64,000 bases of DNA from Mycobacterium conspicuum (GTDB taxonomy: Bacteria > Actinomycetota > Actinomycetes > Mycobacteriales > Mycobacteriaceae). Below the pieces are notes generated by a model that searched no databases, was not told the origin of the DNA, and worked only from the letters and a program-made list of their open reading frames with translations. Every line of letters begins with the position of its first letter. Positions within the stretch are counted from its first letter, which is position 1. The stretch covers positions 1,612,001 through 1,676,000 of the forward strand of contig NZ_AP022613.1 of the NCBI RefSeq assembly GCF_010730195.1, in the 5' to 3' direction. Shown one piece after another: positions 43,409 to 53,527 of this stretch. Position numbers and translations under genes: made by a program.

Positions 43409-44692
43409 ACCGCCGGACCTTCCTCTTGTCAGCCGCCGCCGCCGCGGGTTGCGCCGGGATGGGCGGCGGCGTCTCGATCAAGTCCGGCCCGGGGCCGATC
43501 GCGTTCTGGTCCAATCACCCCGGGCAGTCCACCGCCGTGGAAAAGGAGCTCATCGCCCGCTTCACTAGCGAATTCCCGGCGGCGTCGGTCAAGCTGATCG
43601 ACGCCGGCAAGGACTACGACGAAGTGGCGCAAAAGTTCAACGCGGCGCTGATCGGCACCGACGTGCCCGATGTCGTTGTGCTGGACGACATTTGGTGGTT
43701 TCACTTCGCGCTGTCCGGCGCCATCGCCCCGCTGGACGACCTGTTCGCCCAGGCCGGGGTGGACGCGGGCGACTACGTCGACTCGCTGCTGGCCGACTAC
43801 GAATTCGACGGCCGGCACTACGCGTTGCCCTACGCGCGCTCGACGCCGCTGTTCTACTACAACAAGCCGTTGTGGGACGCGGCCGGCCTGCCGGATCGCG
43901 GGCCGCTGTCCTGGCAGGAGTTCGACGACTGGGGCCCGCGGCTGCAGCGCGTGGTCGGCGACCGCAGATCGGCCCACGGCTGGGCCAACGCCCAATCGAT
44001 CTCCTGGACATTCGAGGGACCGAACTGGGCGTTCGGCGGCGCCTACTCCGACAAGTGGCGCTTGACGTTCACCGAACCCGCCACCGTCGCGGCGGGCAAC
44101 TTCCTGCGGGATTCGGTCCATGCCAAGGGTTACGCCGTCATCTCGAACGACACGGCCAACGAGTTCGCCACCGGCATCCTGGCCTCGACGATCGCGTCGA
44201 CGGGCGCCCTGGTCGGCATCACCCACGCCGCCAGGTTCGACTTCGGTGTCGCGCCGCTGCCCGTCGGTCCCGCGGGCGCGCCCGCCTGCCCGACGGGCGG
44301 GGCGGGGCTGGCGATTCCCGCCAAGCTCTCCGACGAGCGAAAGCTCAACGCGCTCAAGTTCATCGCGTTCGTCACCAGCCCGGCCAGCACCGCGTATTTC
44401 AGCCAACGCACCGGATACCTCGCGGTGCGGAAGTCCGTCGCGGGTGATCCGACCCAACAGCGCTATCTCGCCGAGAACCCGCGCGCTCGGGTGGCGATCG
44501 ACCAGCTGCCGCATACCCGTCCGCAGGACTACGCGCGCGTCTTCCTGCCGGGCGCCGACCGCATCATCGCCACCGGGCTGGAATCCATCGGCCTGAAGGG
44601 ATCCGACGTGAAATCCACCTTCACCGACATCAACCACCAGCTGCAGGTCGTCCTCGACCGCCAGATCAAGCGAAAGCTGCCGGGTATGCAGC

Positions 44693-44700
<8 letters not shown>
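43405..44700 (+). CDS. ugpB: ABC importer substrate-binding lipoprotein UgpB
   Basis: The 431-residue extracytoplasmic solute-binding protein of the Ugp importer begins L-N-R-R-T-F-L-L-S, a Tat-like twin-arginine signal, and runs into lipobox A-A-G-C at about residue 18, so it is probably a Tat-exported lipoprotein. The mature part is a family-1 binding protein (AKDYDEVAQKFNAALIGTDVPDVV, YALPYARSTPLFYYNK, GLAIPAKLSDERK). Start: TTG at 43405 overlapping the ugpE stop as TTGA; no other start preserves the signal peptide. It overlaps ugpC by 8 bp. Confidence 0.92.
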
Positions 44701-45781
<1,081 letters not shown>

Positions 45782-45788
45782 GCCGCGC

Positions 45789-46538
45789 CTACCGTACCTG
45801 CGAACGGCCGCGCGCCAGCACCGCCTCGCGGTTGGCCGCGATGTCGTCGCCGCTGGTCCGAAACTGCCTGGCCGCCATGGCTTCCAGCCACAGTCCCTCG
45901 CTGGTCTGCGATTCGTCGATGCGGTGATACGACGCCAACAGCGCCCGCACCGCGTTCTGGTTGTTGCCGACAATCGACGCCGCCACACTGCGCGCCGTCG
46001 GCAGCAACGCCTCGTGCGGCACCACCTCGGTGACCAGGCCGGCCCGCAGCGCGTCGGCGGCCGACAGGTAGTCGCCGGTGAGGCTCATCCGCCGGGCGAT
46101 GCCGATCCCCACCTTCTGCGGCAGCCGCACGGACAGACCCCAGGTGGGCAGCAGGCCGACCCGGGCATGGGTGTCGGCGAAGCGCGCCTGCTCCGAGGCG
46201 ATCACGACGTCGCAATAGAGCACCAGCTCCAGCCCGCCGGTGACCGCGGCCCCGTTGATCGCGCCGATCACCGGCTTGGTCATCGACGGCCAGCGCGGCG
46301 AGATGTCCGGCAGCGCCGACTGCCCGCCCAGCTCCTTGAGGTCCAGCCCCGCGCAGAACACCGGATCCGCGCCGGTGAGGATCACGACGTCGACGTCGTC
46401 GTCGGCCTCGGCGTCGGCCAGGGCCCCGAAAAATTGGTCGCGCAGGGCCGTCGACAGCGCATTGCGAGACTGCGGCCGGTTCAGCGTCAGGGTGCGCACC
46501 CGCTCGGTGGTTTCGATCAGCAGGATGTTGTCGCTCAT
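45789..46538 (-). CDS. echA16: Enoyl-CoA hydratase/isomerase family protein (EchA16)
   Basis: The 249-residue crotonase-fold protein has the CoA/oxyanion stretches GADPVFCAGLDLKELGG and AINGAAVTGGLELVLYCDVVIASEQARFADTHARVGLLPTWG. It matches Rv2831 in length. The catalytic Glu pattern is partly divergent, so hydratase activity is probable but the substrate is unknown. Start: ATG at 46538 behind a TACGGT -10 box; upstream in-frame codons lack support. It is divergent from the DUF2277 gene and convergent with ugpC. Confidence 0.9.
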   Translation of the reverse strand: MSDNILLIETTERVRTLTLNRPQSRNALSTALRDQFFGALADAEADDDVDVVILTGADPVFCAGLDLKELGGQSALPDISPRWPSMTKPVIGAINGAAVTGGLELVLYCDVVIASEQARFADTHARVGLLPTWGLSVRLPQKVGIGIARRMSLTGDYLSAADALRAGLVTEVVPHEALLPTARSVAASIVGNNQNAVRALLASYHRIDESQTSEGLWLEAMAARQFRTSGDDIAANREAVLARGRSQVR

Positions 46539-46545
46539 GGCTTTC

Positions 46546-46551
46546 ACCGTA
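46546..46551 (-). promoter_or_regulatory. Putative leaderless -10 box TACGGT for echA16
   Basis: On the minus strand TACGGT is followed by 7 nt and then the ATG at 46538. Confidence 0.4.
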
Positions 46552-46586
46552 GAGACGGCCGCAGAGCAAGGCGCCCGCGGCCGCCC

Positions 46587-46592
46587 TATCGT
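46587..46592 (+). promoter_or_regulatory. Putative leaderless -10 box TATCGT for the DUF2277 gene
   Basis: TATCGT is followed by 7 nt and then the ATG at 46600. It is divergent from the echA16 promoter within a 61-bp gap. Confidence 0.45.
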
Positions 46593-46599
46593 GGTAACC

Positions 46600-46848
46600 A
46601 TGTGCTGTAACATCACCGAACTCCGCGGGCTGCAGCCCGCCGCGACGGCCGAAGAGATCGCGGCCGCCGCGCGTCAGTACGTGCGTAAGGTCAGCGGCAT
46701 CACGCACCCGTCGGCCGCCAACGAAGAGGCGTTCGAGGCCGCCGTCGCCGAGGTCACCGCGACCACGACGCGACTGCTGGGCAGCCTGCCGCCGCGGCGC
46801 CAGCCGCCGAAGACGGTGCCGCCGCTGCGGCGACTGGCCGCGGGATGA
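46600..46848 (+). CDS. DUF2277 protein
   Basis: The 82-residue protein has the DUF2277 pattern: an N-terminal M-C-C-N-I-T with vicinal cysteines, PAATAEEIAAAARQYVRKVSGI, HPSAANEEAFEAAVAEV and a basic Pro-rich tail (PPRRQPPK). The function of this family is unknown; the amino-terminal Cys-Cys is conspicuous. It is coupled by ATGA to the DUF1802 gene. Confidence 0.85.
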   Translation: MCCNITELRGLQPAATAEEIAAAARQYVRKVSGITHPSAANEEAFEAAVAEVTATTTRLLGSLPPRRQPPKTVPPLRRLAAG

Positions 46849-47393
46849 CATACCCCGCGCTCAAGGAGTGGAGCGCGGTGGTGCATGCGCTGCTCGACGG
46901 TCGCCAGCGGGTGCTGCTGCGCAAGGGCGGGATCGGGGAGAAGCGCTTCGAGCTGGCGGCCGGGGAATTTCTGCTGTTCCCGACGGTCGCGCACAGCCAC
47001 GCCGAGCGGGTCCGGCCCGAACACCGCGACCTGCTCGACGCGGCCTCCGCCGACAGCGACGACGAGCACCTCACGGTGCGGGCCGCCGCGAAAGTCGTTG
47101 CCGCACTTCCGGTTAACCGCCCGGACAACCTAAGCGAGATCGAGGATTTGCACATCTGGACCACCGACTCGGTGCGCGCCGACCGGCTCGACTTCCGGCC
47201 CAAGCACAAGCTCGCCGTGCTGGTCGTGCAGGCGATCCCGTTGGTCGAGCCGGTGCGCCTGGCGCGCGACCGAAAGTACGCGGGCTGCACCAGCTGGGTG
47301 CAGCTGCCCGTGCGCCCCGCGCTGGCCGCACCGGTGCACCACGACCCGGCACTGGCCGACGTCGCGGCCCGGGTCCGCGACTCAGTCGGTTAA
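46845..47393 (+). CDS. DUF1802 protein
   Basis: The 182-residue cytosolic protein has DUF1802 hallmarks: ALKEWSAVVHALLDGRQRVLLRKGGI followed by FLLFPTVAHSHAERVRPEH, and a late charged segment RKYAGCTSWVQLP. The family is common in actinobacteria and cyanobacteria, with no assigned function. It overlaps the DUF2277 gene by ATGA, and the convergent CocE-type hydrolase gene by 12 bp at its end. Confidence 0.82.
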   Translation: MTYPALKEWSAVVHALLDGRQRVLLRKGGIGEKRFELAAGEFLLFPTVAHSHAERVRPEHRDLLDAASADSDDEHLTVRAAAKVVAALPVNRPDNLSEIEDLHIWTTDSVRADRLDFRPKHKLAVLVVQAIPLVEPVRLARDRKYAGCTSWVQLPVRPALAAPVHHDPALADVAARVRDSVG

Positions 47394-49040
47394 CGGCCCC
47401 CCGACGGGCAGCACCAGCCGGGAACTTCCGAAATGCACGCGGTGCGTCGCCGGCTTCAGCTGCCGGGCGGTGAGCACCGGTTCGTCGGTGCCGAGGTTGC
47501 GCGCGTAGCGGGGGAACCAGCCGCCGGCGATCAGGACGCGGATGCGGGTCCCTGCCGCGAAGCGATGCGCGGTGCCGTCGAGTTCGATGCTGACCGCTTC
47601 CTGCCCGGCGTCGAGGCGCCGGTAGGACTCGCTGACGTTGCGGGATCGGCCGCGGGCGTCGACCTCGCTGACCCGGACGAACAGGTCGGCGTGGGGATTG
47701 TCCGAGGTGTGCGCCAGCTCGATGACCGGGTTTCCGTACACGTACAGATCGCGGTCGAGGGGGTCGCCGGTGAAGTCGAGCACGTCGGCCCGTCGGGCCA
47801 GCCGGCTGTCGTCGGCGTAGCCGCCTTCGGTGGACAGCAGCGGACCGCCGGTGGTGGGCGTCGGGTCGGCGGGGTCATAGCGGAATGTCGCCGGGGCGAC
47901 CCCCGGCTCGGGTGCGTTCTCGCCCAGCCGGCCGCCGGGCTGCAGGTAGAGCGAATGATCGGTGGTGGCGGGCGGCCAGTCGGGCAGATGGCGCCAGCCG
48001 TGGTGGTTGACGAAGACGTTGACCCGGCCGGGCCGCCGCGGCGGCGCGCCGCCCAGGTGGGCGCCCAGCCAGTCCAGGGTTTGCCGGACGCCGGTGGCCA
48101 GCGCCTTGGTGAGCAGGTCGGTGTGCGTCCACGGGCCCATGGTCAGGGCGACGTCGACGCCCCGGTCCCGCAGGTGCCGGTATTGCTGCAGCGTCTGGCG
48201 CAGGAAGATGTCCTGCCAGCCGCCCAGCAGCAACACCGGCACCGACGCGCGGTCCAGAGCGGCGGGGTGGCGCATCCGATCCCAGAACGGGTCGCCGTCG
48301 CCGCCGTGCGCTGCCCAGGACTCGAACCACGGCGCGCCCGCCCCGAGCAGCGCCCGGGCGCCGCCGCCCAACGGCACTTCGGCCGCCGCGCGCGCCACCA
48401 TCCGGGCGATGCGCGTCTGACGGATCACGCCGCGCAGCTTCGGCTCCTCTTGGCGGGCGACCATGTCGCTCCAGCCCAGGAAGTCGCCGACGGCGAACGC
48501 TCCGGTGCCCCACACCGAGGCCAGCATGTCGTGCGGGCCCGCGGTGATCACCGCCGCGGCCAGCTCCGGCGGCGGATCGGACAGCAGCGCCCACTGGGTG
48601 AATCCCAAGTACGACACCCCGATGGTGGCGAACCGGCCGGTGAACCAGGGCTGCTGACGCAGCCACGCCGCGGTGTCGGCGCCGTCCGCGGCCTCGTTGG
48701 CCATCGGCTCGAACTCGCCGCCCGACCCGAAGGTTCCGCGCACGCTTTGCAGCACCACGTGGTAGCCGCGGTCGGCGTAGAGCCGGGCGAAGATCAGCGC
48801 GAACGGAAACCCGCGCCCGTAGGGCGCGCGGACCAGCACGGTGCCGGCCGGTCGCGAGGTCACCGGCGCGTAGTGATCGGCCACCAGCTCGACGCCGTCG
48901 CGCATCGGGACGCGGACTGCGTTCACCGTGTAGCGCGTGGTGGGCCGCGGCAGCCCCAGCATCCGGCCGAGGGCTCGTCCCGCCAGGTGGCCGCCGAACC
49001 TGCTGCGCAGCCGTTGCTCCGCCGGGTGAATGGCCGTCAC
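47382..49040 (-). CDS. CocE/NonD-family X-Pro dipeptidyl-peptidase-like hydrolase (Rv2800-like)
   Basis: The 552-residue CocE/NonD hydrolase has an N-terminal alpha/beta-hydrolase domain (PMRDGVELVADHYAP, LVRAPYGRG, and nucleophile Ser in IGVSYLGFTQW), Asp/His region GGWQDIFL and TMGPWTHTD. The C-terminal jelly-roll domain (about 340-552; YVYGNPVIELAHTSDNPHADLFVRVSEVDARG, GTRIRVLIAGGWFPRYARN) is typical of cocaine-esterase-like enzymes. Start: GTG at 49040, overlapping the stop of the exported-protein gene (TAGTG). The substrate is unknown. Confidence 0.9.
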   Translation of the reverse strand: MTAIHPAEQRLRSRFGGHLAGRALGRMLGLPRPTTRYTVNAVRVPMRDGVELVADHYAPVTSRPAGTVLVRAPYGRGFPFALIFARLYADRGYHVVLQSVRGTFGSGGEFEPMANEAADGADTAAWLRQQPWFTGRFATIGVSYLGFTQWALLSDPPPELAAAVITAGPHDMLASVWGTGAFAVGDFLGWSDMVARQEEPKLRGVIRQTRIARMVARAAAEVPLGGGARALLGAGAPWFESWAAHGGDGDPFWDRMRHPAALDRASVPVLLLGGWQDIFLRQTLQQYRHLRDRGVDVALTMGPWTHTDLLTKALATGVRQTLDWLGAHLGGAPPRRPGRVNVFVNHHGWRHLPDWPPATTDHSLYLQPGGRLGENAPEPGVAPATFRYDPADPTPTTGGPLLSTEGGYADDSRLARRADVLDFTGDPLDRDLYVYGNPVIELAHTSDNPHADLFVRVSEVDARGRSRNVSESYRRLDAGQEAVSIELDGTAHRFAAGTRIRVLIAGGWFPRYARNLGTDEPVLTARQLKPATHRVHFGSSRLVLPVGGPLTD

Positions 49041-49621
49041 TAGAGCTTGTAGTACGGCAGTAGGTCGTTGGCCCGCTGCAGGTTGGTGGCCATGCAGTCG
49101 ACTTCGGGGTTGGAGTAGACCGTCGAGTAGAACAGCGCCTGCTGGATCAGGCCGTAGCTGGTCTTGAACGCCACCATGCAGGACTGGAACCAGAAGCTGT
49201 TGTGGTAGGTCGGCTTCATCACCCAGTACTGGGCGGCGCGGTGCCCGCCGATATCGGTCTCGACGGCGTCGGGCGGCAGGCTGGCCGCGTAGGTGCGCCA
49301 GACGATCGGCTCGACGGCCAGCTGATAGTTGCCCGCGTCGAAGTGGCAGCGCAGGCCCTCCTCGTGCTCGGGCGGGGTGAACGCCAGGCCGAGGCGCTGC
49401 AGCACGTCGAAGGGGATGTCCTCGCACGCGTCGAACGGCCGCGGGTCGGTGGTGGCCACGATCGGGCTTTTCATCGTCGTTTCCGGCGCCAGCGGCAGGG
49501 CGGTCGATCGCAGCTGAACGGTCCCGCCCCCGGCCGGCGCGCCGCGCGCGCCCAGCGTCCCGCCGATGACCGCGGTGAGCAGCGCGCAGAACGCTCCGAT
49601 CAGGCGCAACCTGGTCACCAT
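49040..49621 (-). CDS. Exported DUF3558-like protein (Rv2799-like)
   Basis: The 193-residue protein has an N-terminal hydrophobic signal/anchor (LRLIGAFCALLTAVIGGTLG) and a DUF3558-like mature part: DPRPFDACEDIPFDVLQRLGL, RCHFDAGNYQLAVEP and several cysteines that could form disulfides. It is probably exported. It is the first gene of a two-gene unit with the CocE-type hydrolase (TAGTG overlap). Start: ATG at 49621 behind a GGGGGC ribosome-like site; a further upstream ATG at 49747 would displace the signal peptide. Confidence 0.8.
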   Translation of the reverse strand: MVTRLRLIGAFCALLTAVIGGTLGARGAPAGGGTVQLRSTALPLAPETTMKSPIVATTDPRPFDACEDIPFDVLQRLGLAFTPPEHEEGLRCHFDAGNYQLAVEPIVWRTYAASLPPDAVETDIGGHRAAQYWVMKPTYHNSFWFQSCMVAFKTSYGLIQQALFYSTVYSNPEVDCMATNLQRANDLLPYYKL

Positions 49622-49664
49622 GTACGCCCCCTGCCCGTGACAAAACAAGCGGTTCCCTGCCCGG

Positions 49665-49670
49665 ACTATA
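49665..49670 (-). promoter_or_regulatory. Putative -10 box TATAGT, minus strand
   Basis: TATAGT on the minus strand lies 43 bp before the ATG at 49621, with a GTGACG -35-like hexamer about 16 bp further upstream. It would drive the DUF3558-like/CocE unit. Confidence 0.45.
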
Positions 49671-49747
49671 CAAGTCGGGTGGCCGGCGTCACAGCCAAAG
49701 CTGGAACCTGTTCTAGCCGGCGGGCGGGGGCTGATCCGCGTATTCAT

Positions 49748-49753
49748 TAGGCT
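49748..49753 (+). promoter_or_regulatory. Putative leaderless -10 box TAGGCT for pptH
   Basis: TAGGCT lies 8 nt before the GTG at 49762 and would drive pptH-pptT-truB. Confidence 0.4.
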
Positions 49754-49761
49754 GATTACTC

Positions 49762-50730
49762 GTGGAGGCGAGAAACGGCGGACAGCCGACCCTGTGGGCG
49801 GTCTCCGATCTGCATACCGGTCACCTCGGCAACAAGCCGGTGGCCGAGTCGTTGCACCCGTCGTCTCCGGAGGACTGGCTGATCGTCTGCGGTGACGTCG
49901 CCGAACGCACCGACGAGACCCGCTGGACGCTGGATCTGCTGCGGCGGCGGTTCGCCAAGGTGATCTGGGTGCCCGGCAACCACGAGCTGTGGACCACCAC
50001 CCGGGACCCGGTACAGATCTTCGGCCGGGCGCGCTACGACTACCTGGTCAACATGTGCGACGAGATGGGAGTGGTGACGCCCGAGCACCCGTACCCGGTG
50101 TGGACCGAACGCGGCGGCCCGGCCACCATCGTGCCGATGTTCTTGCTTTACGACTACAGCTTCTTGCCGGTGGGGGCGACCAGCAAAGCCGAAGGCATGG
50201 CGATCGCGCGGCAGCGCAACATCGTGGCCACCGACGAATTCCTGCTCTCACCCGAGCCCTACCCGACCCGGGAGGCCTGGTGCGCCGACCGGCTGGCCAG
50301 CACCCGCAAGCGCCTTGAGCAGCTCGACTGGATGACGCCGACCGTCCTGGTGAACCACTTTCCGATGGTGCGGGAGCCGTGCGACGCCCTGTTCTACCCG
50401 GAGTTCTCGCTGTGGTGCGGAACCACCAAGACCGCCGACTGGCACACTCGCTACAACGCCGTCTGCTCGGTCTACGGGCATCTGCACATTCCGCGGACCA
50501 CCTGGTATGACGACGTGCGGTTCGAAGAGGTGTCGGTGGGTTACCCGCGCGAGTGGCGGCGTCGCAAGCCGTACAGCTGGCTGCGCCAGGTGCTGCCGGA
50601 CCCGCAATACGCGCCCGGATACCTCAACGCCTTCGGCGGCCATTTCGTGATCACCCCCGAGATGAAGGCGCAGAGCGCGAAGGTGCGGGAACGCATCCGC
50701 CTTCGGCAGTCCCAAGAGCACTCCGGATGA
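49762..50730 (+). CDS. pptH: Phosphopantetheinyl hydrolase PptH, calcineurin-like metallophosphoesterase (Rv2795c-like)
   Basis: The 322-residue metallophosphoesterase has motifs S-D-L-H-T-G-H, C-G-D-V-A-E, V-P-G-N-H-E, VNHFPM and YGHLHIPR, the five conserved metal-site blocks. In M. tuberculosis this protein removes 4'-phosphopantetheine from acyl-carrier proteins, opposing PptT. Start: GTG at 49762. It overlaps pptT by ATGA, so the eraser and the writer of the same modification are translationally coupled. Confidence 0.9.
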   Translation: MEARNGGQPTLWAVSDLHTGHLGNKPVAESLHPSSPEDWLIVCGDVAERTDETRWTLDLLRRRFAKVIWVPGNHELWTTTRDPVQIFGRARYDYLVNMCDEMGVVTPEHPYPVWTERGGPATIVPMFLLYDYSFLPVGATSKAEGMAIARQRNIVATDEFLLSPEPYPTREAWCADRLASTRKRLEQLDWMTPTVLVNHFPMVREPCDALFYPEFSLWCGTTKTADWHTRYNAVCSVYGHLHIPRTTWYDDVRFEEVSVGYPREWRRRKPYSWLRQVLPDPQYAPGYLNAFGGHFVITPEMKAQSAKVRERIRLRQSQEHSG

Positions 50731-51401
50731 CGCTGGTCTCGTCCGTGCTGCCCGACACGGCGTCGCACGACCTGGCGTACGCCGAGCTGTATTCCGACCC
50801 ACCGGGCTTGACGCCGCTGCCCGACGAGGAACCGCTGATCGCCAAGTCGGTTGCCAAGCGGCGCAACGAGTTCATCACCGTCCGGCACTGCGCCCGGATC
50901 GCGCTCGGTGAGCTCGGTGTGGCGCCGGTGCCAATCCTCAAGGGGGAGAAGGGAGAACCGTGCTGGCCCGACGGCGTGGTGGGTAGCCTCACCCACTGCA
51001 CCGGCTACCGCGGCGCCGTGGTGGGGCGCAGCGGCGCGGTCCGCTCGGTGGGCATCGACGCCGAGCCGCACGACGTGTTGCCGCAGGGCGTGCTGGAAGC
51101 GATCGCGCTCGACGAGGAGCGTCACGAAATAGAGGCGTTGCCGACCGGCCTGCACTGGGACCGAATCCTGTTCTGCGCCAAGGAAGCAACGTACAAGGCG
51201 TGGTTCCCGCTGACCAAGCGCTGGCTGGGTTTCGAGGACGCGCACATCGTGTTCGACGTCGACCCCGGCGCGACGGATTCCGGGGAGTTCGTCTCCAAGA
51301 TCCTGATCGACCCCGAGGCGCTGTCCGGGCCGCCGCTGACCGCGCTGCGGGGCCGGTGGTCGGTCGGGCGCGGGCTGGTGCTGACCGCGATCGTGCTATG
51401 A
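50727..51401 (+). CDS. pptT: 4'-phosphopantetheinyl transferase PptT (Sfp type)
   Basis: Activates carrier proteins of polyketide, mycolate-related and siderophore synthesis by adding phosphopantetheine from CoA. The 224-residue product has the Sfp-type motifs G-S-L-T-H-C, V-G-I-D-A-E-P and F-C-A-K-E-A-T-Y-K-A-W (catalytic Asp/Glu and Lys). It matches Rv2794c, an essential enzyme in M. tuberculosis. It is coupled by ATGA to both pptH upstream and truB downstream. Confidence 0.95.
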   Translation: MTLVSSVLPDTASHDLAYAELYSDPPGLTPLPDEEPLIAKSVAKRRNEFITVRHCARIALGELGVAPVPILKGEKGEPCWPDGVVGSLTHCTGYRGAVVGRSGAVRSVGIDAEPHDVLPQGVLEAIALDEERHEIEALPTGLHWDRILFCAKEATYKAWFPLTKRWLGFEDAHIVFDVDPGATDSGEFVSKILIDPEALSGPPLTALRGRWSVGRGLVLTAIVL

Positions 51402-52291
51402 GCGCGCCGGGCATAGTCCTGGTCGACAAGCCCGCCGGCATGACCAGTCACGACGTGGTCGGGCGCTGTCGGCGAATCTTTACCACCAAAAAGGTGGGAC
51501 ACGCGGGCACGCTGGACCCGATGGCCACCGGCGTGCTGGTGATCGGGGTGGAGCGCGCGACCAAGATCCTGGGGCTGCTGAGCGGGGCGTCGAAGTCGTA
51601 CGCCGCGACCATCCGGCTGGGCCAGACCACCTCCACCGAGGACGCCGAAGGTGAACTGCTGCAAGCGGTTTCGGCCGAGCACGTGAGCACCGACGACATC
51701 GTCGCGGCGATGGCCGGGTTGCGCGGTGACATCGCGCAGGTGCCGTCCGCGGTCAGCGCGATCAAGGTCGACGGTCGCCGCGCGTATCGGTTGGTCCGCG
51801 AGGGCCACACCGTCGACCTGCAACCGCGCCCGGTGCGCATCGACCGGTTCGAGCTGATGGCGGTGCGAGCCCACGATCGACTCGTCGACGTCGATGTGGA
51901 AGTCGACTGCTCGTCGGGAACCTACATCCGCGCGCTGGCCCGCGATCTCGGCGCCGCGCTCGGTGTCGGCGGGCACCTGACGTCGTTGCGCCGCACCCGG
52001 GTCGGTCGCTTCGGGCTGGACCAGGCGTGCGCCCTCGACGCGCTGGCCGACGAGCCCCGGCTCACGCTGACCCTCGACGAAGCCTGCCTGCTGATGTTCC
52101 CGCGCCGCGACCTCACCGCGGCCGAAGCCGAGGCGACCGGCCACGGACGGGCCCTCGCTGCGTGGGGTTTCAAGGCCGGTATCGACGGGGTCTACGCCGC
52201 CGCCGACGCCGACGGCCGGGTGATCGCGCTGCTGCGCGACGAGGGTGCGGGCACCAAGCCGGTCGTAGTGATCCGCCCGGCGACCCTGTAG
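51398..52291 (+). CDS. truB: tRNA pseudouridine-55 synthase TruB
   Basis: Makes pseudouridine 55 in the T-loop of tRNAs. The 297-residue product has the catalytic Asp40 in G-H-A-G-T-L-D-P-M-A-T-G, the KSYAATIRLG and VDGRRAYRLVREG motifs, and CSSGTYIRALARDLG, followed by a C-terminal PUA-like domain. ATG at 51398 overlaps pptT. It matches Rv2793c. Confidence 0.96.
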   Translation: MSAPGIVLVDKPAGMTSHDVVGRCRRIFTTKKVGHAGTLDPMATGVLVIGVERATKILGLLSGASKSYAATIRLGQTTSTEDAEGELLQAVSAEHVSTDDIVAAMAGLRGDIAQVPSAVSAIKVDGRRAYRLVREGHTVDLQPRPVRIDRFELMAVRAHDRLVDVDVEVDCSSGTYIRALARDLGAALGVGGHLTSLRRTRVGRFGLDQACALDALADEPRLTLTLDEACLLMFPRRDLTAAEAEATGHGRALAAWGFKAGIDGVYAAADADGRVIALLRDEGAGTKPVVVIRPATL

Positions 52292-52294
52292 GGC

Positions 52295-52300
52295 TAAGCT
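52295..52300 (+). promoter_or_regulatory. Putative -10 box TAAGCT for ltp1-fadE21
   Basis: TAAGCT lies 32 bp before the ATG at 52333, giving a ~26-nt leader with AAAGGG as ribosome site. Confidence 0.35.
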
Positions 52301-52332
52301 GCCGACTAGACGGGTGTCAAGAAAGGGTCGTT

Positions 52333-53523
52333 ATGTCTAACAAGGTTTACGTGGTCGGCGTGGGGATGACCAAGTTCGAGAAGCCGGGGCGCCGCGAGGG
52401 CTGGGACTACCCGCAGATGGCGAAGGAGTCGGGCACTAAGGCGCTGCAGGACGCCGGGGTCGACTACAGCGACATCGAGCAGGGCTTCGTCGGCTACTGC
52501 TCGGGTGATTCCACCTCCGGCAACCGCGCCCTCTACGAGTTGGGCATGACGGGCATCCCGATCGTCAACGTCAACAACAACTGTTCCACCGGGTCGACGG
52601 CGCTGTTTCTGGGCGCGCAAACCATTCGCGGCGGGCTGGCCGACTGCGTGCTGGCGCTGGGCTTCGAGAAGATGCAGCCCGGCGCGCTGGCCGGCGGCGC
52701 CGAGGACCGCGAATCGCCGCTGGGCCGGCACGTCAAGGCGATGAACGAGATCGACGAGTTCCACTTCCCGGTGGCGCCCTGGATGTTCGGCGCGGCCGGC
52801 CGCGAGCATATGAAGAAGTACGGCACCACCGCCGAGCACTTCGCGAAGATCGGCCTGAAGAACCACAAGCACTCGGTCAACAACCCGTACGCGCAGTTCC
52901 AGGAGGAGTACTCCCTCGAAGACATCCTGGCCGCCAAGATGATCTCCGACCCGCTGACCAAGCTGCAGTGCTCGCCCACCTCCGACGGTTCCGCCGCCGT
53001 GGTGCTGGCCAGCGAGGACTACGTCGCCAAGCACGACCTCGCCGGGCAGGCCGTGGAGATCGTCGGACAGGCCATGACCACCGACTTCGCCTCCACCTTC
53101 GACGGCAGCGCGCGCAACATAATCGGCTACGACATGAATGTCCAAGCGGCGCAAAAGGTTTACCAGCAGTCCGGCCTCGGTCCGGACGACTTCCAGGTGA
53201 TCGAGCTGCACGACTGCTTCTCGGCCAACGAGCTGCTGCTGTACGAGGCGCTGGGTCTGTGCGGCGAGGGCGAGGCGCCCAAGCTGGTCGACGACAACCA
53301 GACCACCTACGGCGGTCGCTGGGTGGTCAACCCGTCGGGCGGGCTGATCTCGAAGGGCCACCCGTTGGGCGCGACGGGCCTGGCGCAGTGCTCCGAACTG
53401 ACCTGGCAGCTGCGCGGCACCGCCGACAAGCGTCAGGTCGAGGGCGTGTCCGCCGCGCTGCAGCACAACATCGGGCTGGGCGGGGCCGCGGTGGTCACCG
53501 CCTACCAGCGCGCCGAGCGCTGA
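52333..53523 (+). CDS. ltp1: Lipid-transfer/thiolase-like protein Ltp1 (SCP-X thiolase type)
   Basis: The 396-residue thiolase-superfamily protein of the SCP-X/Ltp branch has the nucleophilic Cys84 in N-N-N-C-S-T-G-S, ELHDCFSANELLLYEALGLC, and the C-terminal NPSGGLISKGHPLGATGLAQ with the catalytic His. It probably acts on lipid or sterol side-chain CoA intermediates; the substrate is not determined by sequence. It matches Rv2790c. It is followed 4 bp later by fadE21, a functional pairing for beta-oxidation. Confidence 0.92.
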   Translation: MSNKVYVVGVGMTKFEKPGRREGWDYPQMAKESGTKALQDAGVDYSDIEQGFVGYCSGDSTSGNRALYELGMTGIPIVNVNNNCSTGSTALFLGAQTIRGGLADCVLALGFEKMQPGALAGGAEDRESPLGRHVKAMNEIDEFHFPVAPWMFGAAGREHMKKYGTTAEHFAKIGLKNHKHSVNNPYAQFQEEYSLEDILAAKMISDPLTKLQCSPTSDGSAAVVLASEDYVAKHDLAGQAVEIVGQAMTTDFASTFDGSARNIIGYDMNVQAAQKVYQQSGLGPDDFQVIELHDCFSANELLLYEALGLCGEGEAPKLVDDNQTTYGGRWVVNPSGGLISKGHPLGATGLAQCSELTWQLRGTADKRQVEGVSAALQHNIGLGGAAVVTAYQRAER

Positions 53524-53527
53524 ATCC

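Noticed and set aside
47413..49043. Long plus-strand frame opposite the CocE-type hydrolase
   Set aside because: It is the antisense of a well-supported hydrolase gene and has Arg/Gly/Ala-rich shadow composition.
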